Shown here: piece by piece, positions 23,301 to 31,060 of the stretch
Layout of the letters: the number at the start of each line of letters is the position of its first letter
Numbering within the stretch: position 1 is the first letter of the stretch
Assembly: GCA_964017195.1 (NCBI GenBank)
Contig: OZ024898.1
Span: 16,484,475-16,548,474, forward strand
Source: Siderastrea radians
Taxonomy: Eukaryota; Cnidaria; Anthozoa; Scleractinia; Rhizangiidae
DNA length: 64,000 nt
Direction of reading: 5' to 3'
The notes under the pieces: model-generated
Database searches by the model: none
Seen by the model: the letters and a program-made list of their open reading frames with translations, nothing else
Told to the model about the DNA's origin: nothing
Translations under genes and position numbers: made by a program

Positions 23301-24417
23301 AGTAGGCACAGACGTAACTGGACCCGAAAAATCCTGGTAAACGGGTAATGACATCGTAATGGTCATGGTCGTGGAGTAAAATCAATTGTTTGTCTTGAGT
23401 GTCTCCATAGGTGGTGATGTGGAACGACCGGTGAGCATCCACTAAAATAATCTGGTAGCCGGTCAGGGACGGGGCCTTACTGAAGGCCGTCAACGCCTCG
23501 TAGCTGCAAGGACCGAAGGGCACCTTGGCTTCGTGATGGAGCAAGAGAGCCAATTCTTTTTGGAGGTGAGTTCCTTGTTGAATGCTGCGGTATTTTGGGT
23601 GCTGGTCCACTCTGGCTTTGGCAGTGACGAGGGCTCTGGCACAACAGAGTTCATCCCTGTTTTGGATGCGGATGACACTCCGTTTCTGACTCGTCAATAG
23701 TTGCATGGTGGGGTGGCCGGGTTTGCCACGACGCGGTTTGCCAGTTCCCTGGGGGGCATGATGGACTTGAGTAATGGATAATTGAAAGGAGTCATCCATT
23801 TCAAATTGTTCGTTGCTGTTGAGGGCTTGCGCTAAACGGTGGAACAGGGCCTCCACAAGCTCCCTGTCTTGACGCCATTCACCAGCACGTAATCTCCAGC
23901 CCTGGAAGTTATTGTGCAAACGGTTTGAAGCGATGGTGAAGTAGAGGCGATCTTGATCGTGGAGGTCAGGCGTGGTGGCTAACACTTCATTCACGGCTCG
24001 ACGTAAACCATCTTGTAGGGCTTCCGTGATGTTTTGACCTGGAATCAAGTTCCCCCTTTGGCGTAAACGGGTGTTGAAATGACGTTCACGAACACCCATT
24101 CGCGTGCTCCGACGGTTGACATAATTGTCTAACTTAAACTCGAAGGCGCCCTCTGCACTGGCATCCATACCTCCACCACTTTGTTGAAGGAGTTGGGTTT
24201 GAAAGGCACGTTGCCGTTCGAAACGATCCAAGGCCTCTTGACAGATGTCATCCTCGTCACTGTCCGCCATCTCTTCGGTGCGTAACAAAGGTTCATGAGA
24301 GGAATTCGCTGCCGTCTCTTCTTCTCTCTCAGAGTCCGAGGTGTTCAGGCCTAGTAACGCCAAGGTCTCTTCAGTGGTCAAGCCACTTGGGCCTGGCTCG
24401 TCTGGCTCAGAAGCCAT
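20282..24417 (-). pseudogene. Protein-primed family-B DNA polymerase, one frameshift
   Basis: Polinton replication polymerase. The main frame gives 1,293 aa from the ATG at 24,417. The last part (20,608-20,282) is in another frame, so a 1-nt indel lies near 20,625. Domains in order: acidic N-terminus; Cys/His zinc clusters at about 365-510 (CAYC, CGSC, CHSC, CPNC, CPSC); 3'-5' exonuclease with FFDIEA near 541, HNFQGYDGYF near 602 and YCESD near 727; an endonuclease-like insert with YEFHGCFWHGC near 844, typical of Polinton PolB; palm motif A YIDVTSLYP near 954; motif B MMLNSMWGKFG near 1,142; motif C YYDKDS near 1,234. Motif C usually reads YxDTDS; Lys replaces Thr here, leaving both Asp residues. 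The TATA box is 33 bp before the ATG. The 3' end lies inside the left TIR. Confidence 0.93.
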
Positions 24418-24678
24418 GATCAGATGAACTAGCTGGAGGTTGGTGCTCGTTTTTTATAGAGAAATAAAGGTCACGTGAGAGAAGAGGGTGGGCCAATCAC
24501 CAAGCAAGGCACAGGGTGGCCCTGGGAAGGGAAGGGGTCATGAGGATGATACCTCGGGAGGGGTGGGAAGGGGTGGGGGGACCCCCCTCCCCCCCTCTCT
24601 AGATGGACCACCATGCATCGCGGGGAACGAATGGAGAGACTATAAAACAGATCGCACCTCGAGGTGAGTCATCTCAAG
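24418..24678. promoter_or_regulatory. Left bidirectional early promoter
   Basis: Drives PolB leftward (TATAAAAA on the minus strand, 24,451-24,458) and the 24,679 gene rightward (TATAAAA at 24,641-24,647). Between them are a CACGTGA box at 24,472-24,478, a CCAATC box near 24,494 and a GC-rich G/C-run stretch at 24,550-24,600. An inverted homologue of this region lies at 39,540-39,780. Confidence 0.75.
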
Positions 24679-25003
24679 ATGGACTCTTGCCCTGAGAAGC
24701 TGCTCGAAGCATTCGAAGATTTTGAACTTGATTTAGAGGTGGAAGAGATCTTAAAGAAAGTCAACGAAGACTTGGTGTTGGACGACGAAGGCATTCGTGA
24801 GTTTGGGGAGCAGTTGTTAGAGGAAAGAAGGAGACGGAGACAAGCAGCCCAGGCAGCCCAGGCAGCACGAGCCACCTACGTACGTCAGCATTGGACCCCC
24901 GGCCATTATCCCCAGTTGACGACAGATTGGTTTATTGAGGGGCTTGATTACTGCTGTGATTACTGGCGCAACCAATTCAAGCGGCCACTCACCCCTCCGC
25001 CAG
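24664..25003 (+). other. Candidate alternative intron over the 24,679 start codon
   Basis: A consensus 5' splice site GAG|GTGAGT cuts at 24,663/24,664, after the TATA box and just before the ATG at 24,679. A pyrimidine-rich CACCCCTCCGCCAG acceptor ends at 25,003, 18 nt before the ATG of the next reading frame at 25,022. Splicing here would remove the first start codon and expose the second. This is inferred from consensus only. Confidence 0.4.
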
Positions 25004-25098
25004 CACCACCACCATCGCCCAATGTCTGCTGGAAACGAGGGCCTCCGCCGCAGCAACCGACCACGCACGACCTACCGACAAAACAACGACGACCTTAA
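24679..25098 (+). CDS. Polinton early ORF, unknown 139-aa protein
   Basis: Starts at the ATG at 24,679 (MDSCPEKLLEAFEDF), 31 bp after a TATA box; an upstream in-frame GTG at 24,664 is unlikely as a start. The N-terminal half is acidic and helical, followed by an Arg run and QAAQAAQAA. The C-terminal half is Pro-rich (LTPPPAPPPSP). There are no recognised domains. It overlaps the next gene by 77 nt in another frame. The position, divergent from PolB, fits an early regulatory protein, but that is inference. A related start (a minus-strand ATG at 39,935 with the same GAGTCAT..CAAG leader) survives as a fragment in the right arm. Confidence 0.6.
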   Translation: MDSCPEKLLEAFEDFELDLEVEEILKKVNEDLVLDDEGIREFGEQLLEERRRRRQAAQAAQAARATYVRQHWTPGHYPQLTTDWFIEGLDYCCDYWRNQFKRPLTPPPAPPPSPNVCWKRGPPPQQPTTHDLPTKQRRP

Positions 25099-26209
25099 CG
25101 ACAAGGACTATGACTCAGACGACGACTTTGACGGCAAGAACGACAAGAACGACAAGGACTATGACCCCCACGACGACACCGACGACGACTACGAACTGGC
25201 AGTCCTCAGGGCTAAACAAGCACGCAACATCGCCAAATGTGCACGGTACCGGGCCGAACACCCCGAGAAAGTAACCCCCTCCAAAAAAAAGTACCGAGAA
25301 ATACATCGAGACTTCATAGCGATGGCTGCCAAGTGTTACCGGGAAAGGAATCGAGGCCGCTTGGCGGAGAGCAAAAAGCACTACCGCGAAAAAAATCGAG
25401 CCCAGCTGGCGGAGTACAATAGGGCCTACCGGGAAAGGAATCAAGCCCGCTTGAAGGAGGTCCGAAGGCTCCACCGGGAAAGGAATCGAGACCACTTCAG
25501 GGAGTACGGCAAGCGCTACCGGGAAAGGAATCGAGCCCGCTTGTCGGAGTCCGGAAGGCTCTACCGGGAAAACAATCTGGAACGGCGCCTGATGTATGAG
25601 CAACAATATCGGGAGACCCATCGAGAGCTGTTGAGGGAGAAAGGGAGGCGCCGTCGAGCCCGCCTGGCGGAGAAAAAGAGAACTCGAGAGAAATTGAACG
25701 CATTAGGACCCTTGACACTAACCATCCCCCTTACGGATTATTTCAAATCGTCTTCGGGGTGCTGTCGAGCCCGCCTGGTGGAGAAAAAGAGAACGCTGGA
25801 GAAATTCAATGCCTTAGGACCTTTGACACTAACGATCCCCCTGACGGATTGTTTGAAATCCATTCCTGTGACGACGTATGTCCAAGCCTTTTGTGACTCG
25901 CTCGAATCTGTGGATACGAACGTATCGCCCATGGAGTCCTTTGTTCAACTCCTGGAGGAGGACTCTCATACTCTAACTGATATGGATTCGGGGGCCATTC
26001 AGGTCGTTGAACCCCCTGACTGTGACGACCTTTCCTTTTTGCAGAACATATCGCCTGACGAGTGGGCCGAGGTGCTCAAGGATATCGAGGATTCTTCTTC
26101 CTTTGATCTGGAGACATTGGTGCCCCCTCAAGGTATCATTGATTTGTTGGAGGACATGTCGCCGTCGTCCGACGAGGGCGTCGATTTGATGTATGATTTG
26201 GTGTCTTAA
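25022..26209 (+). CDS. Polinton repeat-rich basic/acidic protein, 395 aa
   Basis: The frame is open from 24,935, but the ATG at 25,022 is preferred because it follows a candidate splice acceptor. Residues about 20-60 are very Asp-rich (NDKDYDP). Residues about 75-220 hold roughly nine copies of a 16-residue helix repeat of the form YRERNRARLxE. Two copies of an RARLxEKKRTxEK..NALGPLTLTIPLTD segment follow. The C-terminal 110 residues are acidic with hydrophobic spacing (DEWAEVLKDIED, IIDLLEDMS), resembling a transcription activation region. A DNA- or RNA-binding regulator is plausible but unproven. Expression probably shares the promoter at 24,641. Confidence 0.65.
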   Translation: MSAGNEGLRRSNRPRTTYRQNNDDLNDKDYDSDDDFDGKNDKNDKDYDPHDDTDDDYELAVLRAKQARNIAKCARYRAEHPEKVTPSKKKYREIHRDFIAMAAKCYRERNRGRLAESKKHYREKNRAQLAEYNRAYRERNQARLKEVRRLHRERNRDHFREYGKRYRERNRARLSESGRLYRENNLERRLMYEQQYRETHRELLREKGRRRRARLAEKKRTREKLNALGPLTLTIPLTDYFKSSSGCCRARLVEKKRTLEKFNALGPLTLTIPLTDCLKSIPVTTYVQAFCDSLESVDTNVSPMESFVQLLEEDSHTLTDMDSGAIQVVEPPDCDDLSFLQNISPDEWAEVLKDIEDSSSFDLETLVPPQGIIDLLEDMSPSSDEGVDLMYDLVS

Positions 26210-26343
26210 CCCTCGAGGTCTCAGTATTTTGGCAGAACATTGTGGTAGAACTTTTTTGAAGACACAACTCATGAACAAATGAGACAGTGACATTTTGATT
26301 TATTTTTATTTTTTACTCAACATGGTACGGTGTACCATTAAAT
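26210..26343. terminator. Convergent 3' region
   Basis: Lies between the converging 25,022 (+) and 26,344 (-) genes. A TTTATTTTTATTTTTT stretch near 26,299 supplies AATAAA on the minus strand. It is the only clear transcription-end region on the left side of the element. Confidence 0.45.
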
Positions 26344-26694
26344 TTACAATTTTAAACGTTTCTTGGCTTGCATGATTTTTTTGACCACGCGTTCCGTCTT
26401 GGTTTTCTTGCCGGGTAAGCGATCAATGGCTTGGATCATCTTGGTATCGGCTTTCCATTTATCTTGCAAATTCTTGGCACGGCTGTAATCAATGTCGTGT
26501 TGTTTAGCAATCTGGTCCAAGCGATTGATCCCGGGATCCCCACGTTTCAGACGTTTGGCCAAATGCGTGCCAGGGCCCATGTACTGATAACCAGGCCAAT
26601 GAAATTCCTTCCCCGTTTTAGCAATCCATTTTTGGACATCCACTGCCCCTCCTCGTTGGGTGCGTTTGATACCCCTTCTCCTCTTGGGGGGCAT
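26344..26694 (-). CDS. Parvovirus-type phospholipase A2 virion protein, 116 aa
   Basis: A basic N-terminus (MPPKRRRGIKRTQRGG) precedes a PLA2-like core: YMGPGTHLAKRL supplies the calcium-binding loop, and LDQIAKQHDIDYS carries the catalytic His-Asp pair of the D-xx-A-xx-HD-xx-Y signature. This is the fold used by parvovirus capsid proteins to breach endosomal membranes, and it is known in some adintoviruses. The C-terminus is Lys-rich. The length suits a stand-alone domain. The frame is intact. It lies downstream of the 26,748 gene on the same strand and may be cotranscribed with it. Confidence 0.85.
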   Translation of the reverse strand: MPPKRRRGIKRTQRGGAVDVQKWIAKTGKEFHWPGYQYMGPGTHLAKRLKRGDPGINRLDQIAKQHDIDYSRAKNLQDKWKADTKMIQAIDRLPGKKTKTERVVKKIMQAKKRLKL

Positions 26695-26747
26695 CGTTTT
26701 TAGTCACTGTCGTAATCCAATCGACGTCGTAACTTTTTGCCTCAGTG

Positions 26748-27346
26748 CTAATCTTCCCAACCGGGTAAGGGTTTCAATCGTTCCACTTCACGCGCGGGTG
26801 CTTTGCCTTTGCCTTTGCCTTTCGTGACACCACTTTCGGCTAAATGTTTTTCCCAAGTCTTGCGACGTTCCCGCACGGCTTCTAAACGCGACCGGATATC
26901 CCCTCGACTGGTGGAAGGGGCCTCTTTCTTGACAATCTTACTGGTGGTGGCTGCTCCTTTGCCTTTCTTGGTTGCGGGGGTAATGGGTGGTTTGGGGGTG
27001 GACGGGCTGCCTTTTATCATGCGCTTCAACCATTGTTCCACGGGTCCCGTCACCAAATCCCCGGCTTCTTCCTCGCCTTCTTCGCCTGGCGGGCCACCCG
27101 GTGCCCCAACCCCCACGCCTCCGGGAAATTGACGAATGTGTTTGGTTAACTTGGTTAATTCTTGACTCAACGGTTTGGTTTGAGCATTGACCAGGGCTGG
27201 GGGCAATTGAGGGTTGGCTAACAACACATGTTTTTTGGCGGCTAACGTAGCGGCTTTGTTCAACAAGGATTTTCGGTGAGTTCTCCTTTGTAATATTGAA
27301 TGAGTTGCTCCAAGTCCTGGTGGGGAATCATGTACACCTCATCCAT
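26748..27346 (-). pseudogene. Polinton virion-associated protein, frameshifted
   Basis: The open frame 27,266-26,748 encodes 172 aa: Ala-rich helix, KPLSQELTKLTKHIRQFPGG, a Gly/Glu linker, then a basic Lys/Thr/Ser region and GKGKGKAPAREVERLKPLPGW. Its natural start is probably the ATG at 27,346 (MDEVYMIPHQDLEQL), which runs into a TGA; a 1-nt indel near 27,275 puts the two pieces in different frames. I recognise the N-terminal pattern (a V-P-x-x-DL start followed by LLNKAA..LA) as common in Polinton virion gene clusters, but I know no biochemical role. Confidence 0.6.
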
Positions 27347-27567
27347 GGTGGTTGACTACAATCGGGGCAAAGTTCCCCGTCTTCCAACTCACGACAGCTC
27401 TCACAAAGACGGGACTTTAAGATATGCTGGTACTCTCGATACAACAGGTGATATTTATGCTTCCAATAAGAACATGCGTCTTTCCACTTGACGGTGGCCC
27501 GATTGACGTCTTGTAACAGGGTGATCCATGTGGCCAGGGTTAACGGGTCGGTCGAGCACATTGACAT
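27328..27567 (-). CDS. Small zinc-binding-type protein, 79 aa
   Basis: The start is taken at the ATG at 27,567 (MSMCSTDPLTLATW); the longer frame to 27,621 begins at a weaker codon inside the upstream gene. A helical centre (YWKHKYHLLYREYQHIL) precedes CESCRELEDGELCPDC, two CxxC pairs that could bind one zinc ion. It overlaps the next downstream start by 19 nt and the upstream gene's 3' end by 28 nt. The family is unknown. Confidence 0.5.
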   Translation of the reverse strand: MSMCSTDPLTLATWITLLQDVNRATVKWKDACSYWKHKYHLLYREYQHILKSRLCESCRELEDGELCPDCSQPPWMRCT

Positions 27568-27866
27568 AACACGTGATGTAGTCCTTGAAACAACCCTCGT
27601 CCTTTTTGTTGGACTAACCACTGACGACGTTTTTTCACGGAATGTCGACGACGTCCCAAATCACGTAGCACCTTTTTATAGGGTTGAAGTTTGGCCAGCA
27701 TGGGTGGAGTCACAGGAATCTTGTTTTTTAAGAAGTTCAAGACCAGTTCACTCACAGCATTGATTTGATCGGCATTGGCATGTTGTAACAAATCTTGACG
27801 TTTGAAACGATTGGCTTCTCGTAACATGGACCGTAAAAACGGTAATTGACGTCGAAGACGTTGCAT
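27540..27866 (-). CDS. Conserved small basic Polinton protein, 108 aa
   Basis: ATG at 27,866, three nt after the stop of the 57-aa gene at 27,870. Strongly basic and helical: LRRQLPFLRSMLREANRFKR, then DQINAVSELVLNFLKNKIPVT, LQPYKKVLRDLG and SVKKRRQWLVQQKG. I recognise this layout as a frequent short Polinton ORF beside the core-peptide gene; its role is unknown, perhaps virion or DNA packaging. The last 15 residues (HHVLCQCARPTR) depart from the basic pattern and may reflect a late frameshift. Confidence 0.65.
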   Translation of the reverse strand: MQRLRRQLPFLRSMLREANRFKRQDLLQHANADQINAVSELVLNFLKNKIPVTPPMLAKLQPYKKVLRDLGRRRHSVKKRRQWLVQQKGRGLFQGLHHVLCQCARPTR

Positions 27867-27869
27867 CTT

Positions 27870-28043
27870 TTACCGATGGCGACGACGATACCGTTGGTTG
27901 GCTTTTTGGATCGTGCGTTTTATACGTTTATCCGTTTCCAAGGCCACGGCTTTCCCCAATCCCGCAATGGCGGGGACCAATAGGTTCAAAAAACCTCCTC
28001 GTTGACGACGTCGTCGTCGTGGTCTTCTCCTCAAGGATACCAT
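27870..28043 (-). CDS. Arg-rich core-type peptide, 57 aa
   Basis: Short gene read directly from the minus strand: ATG at 28,043, TAA at 27,870-27,872. It has an Arg-rich N-terminus, then RQRGGFLNLLVPAIAG, a short hydrophobic helix, and a basic tail ending RYRRRHR. The pattern of Arg cluster, Gly-Gly and hydrophobic stretch matches adenovirus core/pX-like or membrane-active cement peptides and recurs at 32,864-33,052 in this element. A TATA box (28,076-28,081) lies 33 bp upstream of the start. Confidence 0.7.
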   Translation of the reverse strand: MVSLRRRPRRRRRQRGGFLNLLVPAIAGLGKAVALETDKRIKRTIQKANQRYRRRHR

Positions 28044-28075
28044 GAGTGCGAGTGTTTGATCACGTCTCGCGTCTC

Positions 28076-28081
28076 TTTATA
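28076..28081 (-). promoter_or_regulatory. TATA box for 57-aa core peptide gene
   Basis: CTATAAAGAGAC on the minus strand, 33 bp before the ATG at 28,043. GAGAC follows immediately, as at several other promoters of this element. Confidence 0.6.
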
Positions 28082-28101
28082 GCCTTGACGGGTATTGCGT
28101 T

Positions 28102-28785
28102 TCAAATCTTGCCACCAACCACTACCTTGTTGTCGTTTTCTTCTTCTTCTTTTTCTGCGTCGTCGTCGTTGGACGGCCATGGTTCTAAGAGTGTGGGGCT
28201 GGGAGGGAGCGGCTTTTTATCTATCCAATAGTCTTTGGGTCTCAAGGGACGAGGACATCCGTCTACATAGCATAGGGCTTCCACGGGTTGGTACATAAAA
28301 TGACGGTGGTAATCTTGCAGACATCGTTTGGGTAACGGAGGGGTGAAATCCACAATGGTATCATCCAAGGTTTGCATCTTGATTAAAAATCCTTCCAGAT
28401 CCTCCAAGGGAACACCACGGACATAGGTTTTCAATTCGGTCAAGGCTTTGGCATACGTGGTAAACGCAAATCGACTCATGGTCACTTTAAATCGGTATTG
28501 TTTAAAATCATTCCATCCTTTGACCACCGTGCCCACCGCCGCCAAACATGCTACCAACGTACTGTTTTCCAAAAGCGGTCCAGCAATCATGCCTGCGGCC
28601 ACCAGGAGTAACGCCATGCCATTGAACAAGGCATTGATACACTTGTAATGATTCAACATTTTTCGATAACACCACCATTGTTGGTGGTAAAAGGCATACA
28701 AGGAATCCATGCGTTGTAACAGGTCCGGGGGGAATTGAAGGCCATGATGTTTCGATCCATTCAATAACGACACGACGGTTTTCAT
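28102..28785 (-). CDS. Two-TM membrane protein, 227 aa
   Basis: The ATG is at 28,785, overlapping the previous gene's stop in a TGATG junction (1-nt overlap), which decides the start. Residues about 50-95 hold two hydrophobic segments (ALFNGMALLLVAAGMIAG and TLVACLAAVGTVV) in a helix-turn-helix hairpin flanked by basic and aromatic residues. The following 100 residues are soluble with helices, and the C-terminus is Pro-rich then acidic (NDDDAEKEEEEND). The layout recalls SLATT-like 2TM proteins, but I cannot confirm that from motifs alone. It could be a virion membrane or host-interaction protein. Confidence 0.65.
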   Translation of the reverse strand: MKTVVSLLNGSKHHGLQFPPDLLQRMDSLYAFYHQQWWCYRKMLNHYKCINALFNGMALLLVAAGMIAGPLLENSTLVACLAAVGTVVKGWNDFKQYRFKVTMSRFAFTTYAKALTELKTYVRGVPLEDLEGFLIKMQTLDDTIVDFTPPLPKRCLQDYHRHFMYQPVEALCYVDGCPRPLRPKDYWIDKKPLPPSPTLLEPWPSNDDDAEKEEEENDNKVVVGGKI

Positions 28786-29574
28786 CACGGCGAAACCCGG
28801 GACGAAGAGGTTTGTACGCTCGGTGCTCCTCCCTGTTTATAACTGGTCACAATGCTATTGGTCATGGTGACATTGGCAATGTCACGTCCTTGGGCTAATT
28901 GTTCTTGATCTTGTAACATCATGCGTAAACGTCTTTGTAAATCCGCTTGACGCAAGGTACGAGCCTGTCTGCCAGGACTCCAAGATCCTCGAGAGGTGGA
29001 GGCAGGTGAAGTGGGGGTTCGTCGTCCACGTCGTCCACCACGACGGCCACCACCACCACCACCACCACCACCGCCGCCGCCGCCGCCACCACCACCGCCA
29101 CCACCACCAGCACCACCACCAGCACCACCAGCACGTCCGCCACCTCTAGTCCTGGGACCACGACGTCCCCCACCATTACCATCACCCCCAGCATCCGCTG
29201 CTGTCCGACCACCTCTCGCTGTTCGCCAACCAGGTGGACTTCTCGGGGACTCCGGGGTGGTGTGTATGCTATGGAATGAGGGTGAATGTGATGCCCGACT
29301 TCCTACCCCAGCGGGGGAAGAGGCCTGTACAGGGGGCGCGCCATCCACATCGGGCCAACCTGAGATGGTACTGGGGGAGGGAAGATTTGACAAAAACTCA
29401 TGGAGGGCATCGGGGGGGCATTTCCTCCATGGCGACGTCGAGAAGGCCTTGGTCTCCCGTCAAATACATATCTTGGAAGGCCCTTGGGGACATTTGATTG
29501 CTGCTGGCCGCCCCAACACCCGCAGGGGCCACGGTATCGTACGATTGCGGAGGTTGACGGTCATCCTCGGCCAT
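28785..29574 (-). pseudogene. Gly/Arg-rich virion-type protein, frameshifted in a G7 run
   Basis: The ATG is probably at 29,574 (MAEDDRQPPQSYDTV), 39 bp after a TATA box at 29,613-29,618. This frame hits a stop near 29,405. The main frame (29,393-28,785, 202 aa) joins it after a 1-nt change in the G7 run at 29,412-29,418. The middle of the protein is a long poly-Gly tract with Arg, encoded by a CCACCGCCGCC microsatellite at about 29,035-29,130. The C-terminal 70 residues are more complex (DLQRRLRMMLQDQEQLAQ) and look helical. Function unknown; the position within the capsid-packaging cluster suggests a structural role. Confidence 0.55.
29035..29130. repeat. CCACCG trinucleotide microsatellite in coding region
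   Basis: Nearly uninterrupted CCN triplets on +, encoding poly-Gly on the minus strand of the 28,785-29,574 gene. Length variation here would keep the frame. Confidence 0.85.
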
Positions 29575-29613
29575 GCTCGCTCTTTTTTCCTGTTCAAAAG
29601 GGGTGTCGTCAAT

Positions 29614-30266
29614 TTATAGAGGTTTTTGATAGGTGCGAGTCCATCCTTCGTCTTTTAACAGGTGACTCAACAAACGTTGTTGATCGGAGGAGGCGGGGTG
29701 TAAATCCAACACCAAATACCCATACGGTCGTGTAGTGGCCTGATGAAACGTCTCCAACGTGTCTTTCCAGGTGGTAGGAAACGATTGAAGCATGACATTG
29801 CGTACCTCTAATTGATCTCGGGGGTTCTTGAACGCCACGATGTAATGGGCGTTGCGGGAAATACTTTTAGCATATCGACCCACGGGAAACATGTCTTGGC
29901 ACAAGTACAGGACCGTCACCCCTTGATGATGCGAATGTTTGGTGAATAAATCCAACACGCGTTTATCGTGACTCCCTTCATCCATTAAATCATCCAAGAC
30001 GAGGACCCCATGTCCTTGAGGAAACCATTGCACCAAGGCATCATGATCGGGAATCCCTTCCTGAAACACCCCCCTTGATCTTGCATGCTTCGAAATCGAT
30101 CTTGCCAGGCCCCATAACAATAATGCAGTTGGGTCGGTGGGGTTTCAAACAACTCTGGGTTCTCTACCAAGAGTTTTTCCGTAAACACGGTTTTGCCACA
30201 TCCCGAAGGTCCCACGACCAAAATACTGGAGGGGGTATGAAAACGAAACGGTTTCCCCGTTTGCAT
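29614..30266 (-). pseudogene. Packaging ATPase (A32/FtsK-HerA type), frameshifted
   Basis: P-loop ATPase that pumps the genome into virions in Polintons, adintoviruses and nucleocytoplasmic viruses. The first frame, from the ATG at 30,266, has the Walker A motif GPSGCGKT at residues 19-26. The second frame (to 29,614) has Walker B GVLVLDDLMDE, followed by HSHHQGVTVLYLCQD (sensor region) and a conserved YIVAFKNPRDQ. The two frames meet at a C6 run (30,069-30,074 on +), so a 1-nt homopolymer indel breaks the gene in this assembly. Total length would be about 216 aa, normal for the family. A TATA-like AATAAAAAG at 30,301-30,309 overlaps the end of the tRNA-like gene. Confidence 0.88.
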
Positions 30267-30309
30267 GATGATGAGGACTAATACCCATGAAAAAAAGGCA
30301 CCTTTTTAT

Positions 30310-30393
30310 TGGAGTCGGTGGGACTCGAACCCACGCACGACCTCCTATTTTTTTCGGGGGATCCAAAGGCTCTACCGACTGAGCTACGACTCC
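30310..30393 (-). tRNA. tRNA-like gene inside the Polinton, isotype uncertain
   Basis: 84-nt tRNA-like sequence. The acceptor stem is a perfect 7 bp (GGAGTCG with CGACTCC plus discriminator A). The D-arm has a 4-bp stem (GCTC/GAGC) and an A-box TAGCTCAGTCGG. The T-arm has a 5-bp stem (GTGGG/CCCAC), loop TTCGAGT and B-box GGTTCGAGTCC. The 33 nt between D- and T-arms do not fold as a standard anticodon arm: TTTGG can pair with CCGAA around a 5-nt loop, or a 7-nt loop ATCCCCC could show a CCC anticodon with a weak stem. A T7 Pol III-type terminator follows about 17 nt downstream. CCA is not encoded. It is either a functional tRNA with odd features or a decayed or inserted one. Confidence 0.75.
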
Positions 30394-30417
30394 GACACAG
30401 TTTTTTCCAACGTATGT

Positions 30418-30424
30418 TTTATTT
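30418..30424 (-). terminator. Poly(A) signal after protease gene
   Basis: AATAAA on the minus strand overlaps the protease stop region. It sits immediately before the tRNA-like gene, which suggests the protease/capsid transcript ends here. Confidence 0.5.
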
Positions 30425-30962
30425 AACAATTACATTGATGATACGGATGACAACAGATTTGATACCATCTGGCTTCTTGACCTACAAGGAGTTGTTGAAG
30501 GCGTTGACCAGCTTGATGGTCATTGCTTACATAATCATGATCAGAAAACTCATTTAAAAACGCTTGCAAGGTCCGTCCACGGGCTTTGGCTTTCAAGTAC
30601 AACAAGGCGTAATCACCACAACTCTTGCTTGAGATGGCTTGGAGGGACTTGCCATTGGTCACCACATACTTCCAATGTGTCACAATCCAATCTCGTAACG
30701 GAGTGGCTTGCACGTACGTGTCCAAGGGCAAGGCATAACTATCGAGGACTTCACACACATTTCCATCCGTCCAGACCGCTAACCAATGTTGTCCCGGTTG
30801 ATCGTGCGGGTCGGTGTTCACAATGTACCCTTGCGAAGTGGTTTTGACAGGACTCTTGGGTAATCGATCACAGGCCACTGTTCCGTAAAAGACAGGTTTC
30901 AATTGCGGGTCATCTCGGGCTAATTAATCCAACTGCACATTATTCAAGGCCACGTGTTCCAT
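30423..30962 (-). pseudogene. Adenain-type cysteine protease, premature stop
   Basis: Maturation protease of the Ulp1/adenain (C5-like) group, expected to cleave capsid precursors. The catalytic His is in QHWLAVW, the acidic residue in EVLDSYALP, and the Cys in SKSCGDYALLYL with the usual downstream helix. The natural start is probably the ATG at 30,962 (MEHVALNNVQLD), but an in-frame TAA at 30,924-30,926 interrupts it after 12 codons. The open part starts at the ATG at 30,902 and runs 159 aa to 30,423. Loss of the N-terminus would remove about 20 residues common to the family; re-initiation at 30,902 could still give a core enzyme. It lies next to the major capsid gene on the same strand. 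Confidence 0.85.
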
Positions 30963-31060
30963 CAGTGCTGGTAAATGTTATACAACACGGCTCCGTTCCT
31001 GTCAATCTCCAGCAAGTTCTCAAATTCCCCATACACGAGCACGGTTATATTGGTACCGGG

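Noticed and set aside
20273..23340. Plus-strand frames of up to 171 codons opposite the polymerase
   Set aside because: Antisense shadows of a long GC-richer gene; composition mirrors the polymerase codons and no domains are seen.
25115..25621. 168-codon minus-strand frame opposite the repeat-rich gene
   Set aside because: A shadow of the regular + strand repeats. It has no promoter and a hydrophobic low-complexity composition.
28996..29619. 207-codon + strand frame with a poly-Pro run
   Set aside because: It is the complement of the poly-Gly microsatellite in the minus-strand gene. The minus frame has a TATA box and a TGATG junction with its neighbour, and the + frame has neither.
30145..30429. 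94-codon minus-strand frame spanning the tRNA-like gene
   Set aside because: It crosses the tRNA-like sequence and the ATPase start in a different frame from Walker A. The tRNA and ATPase explain the region better.
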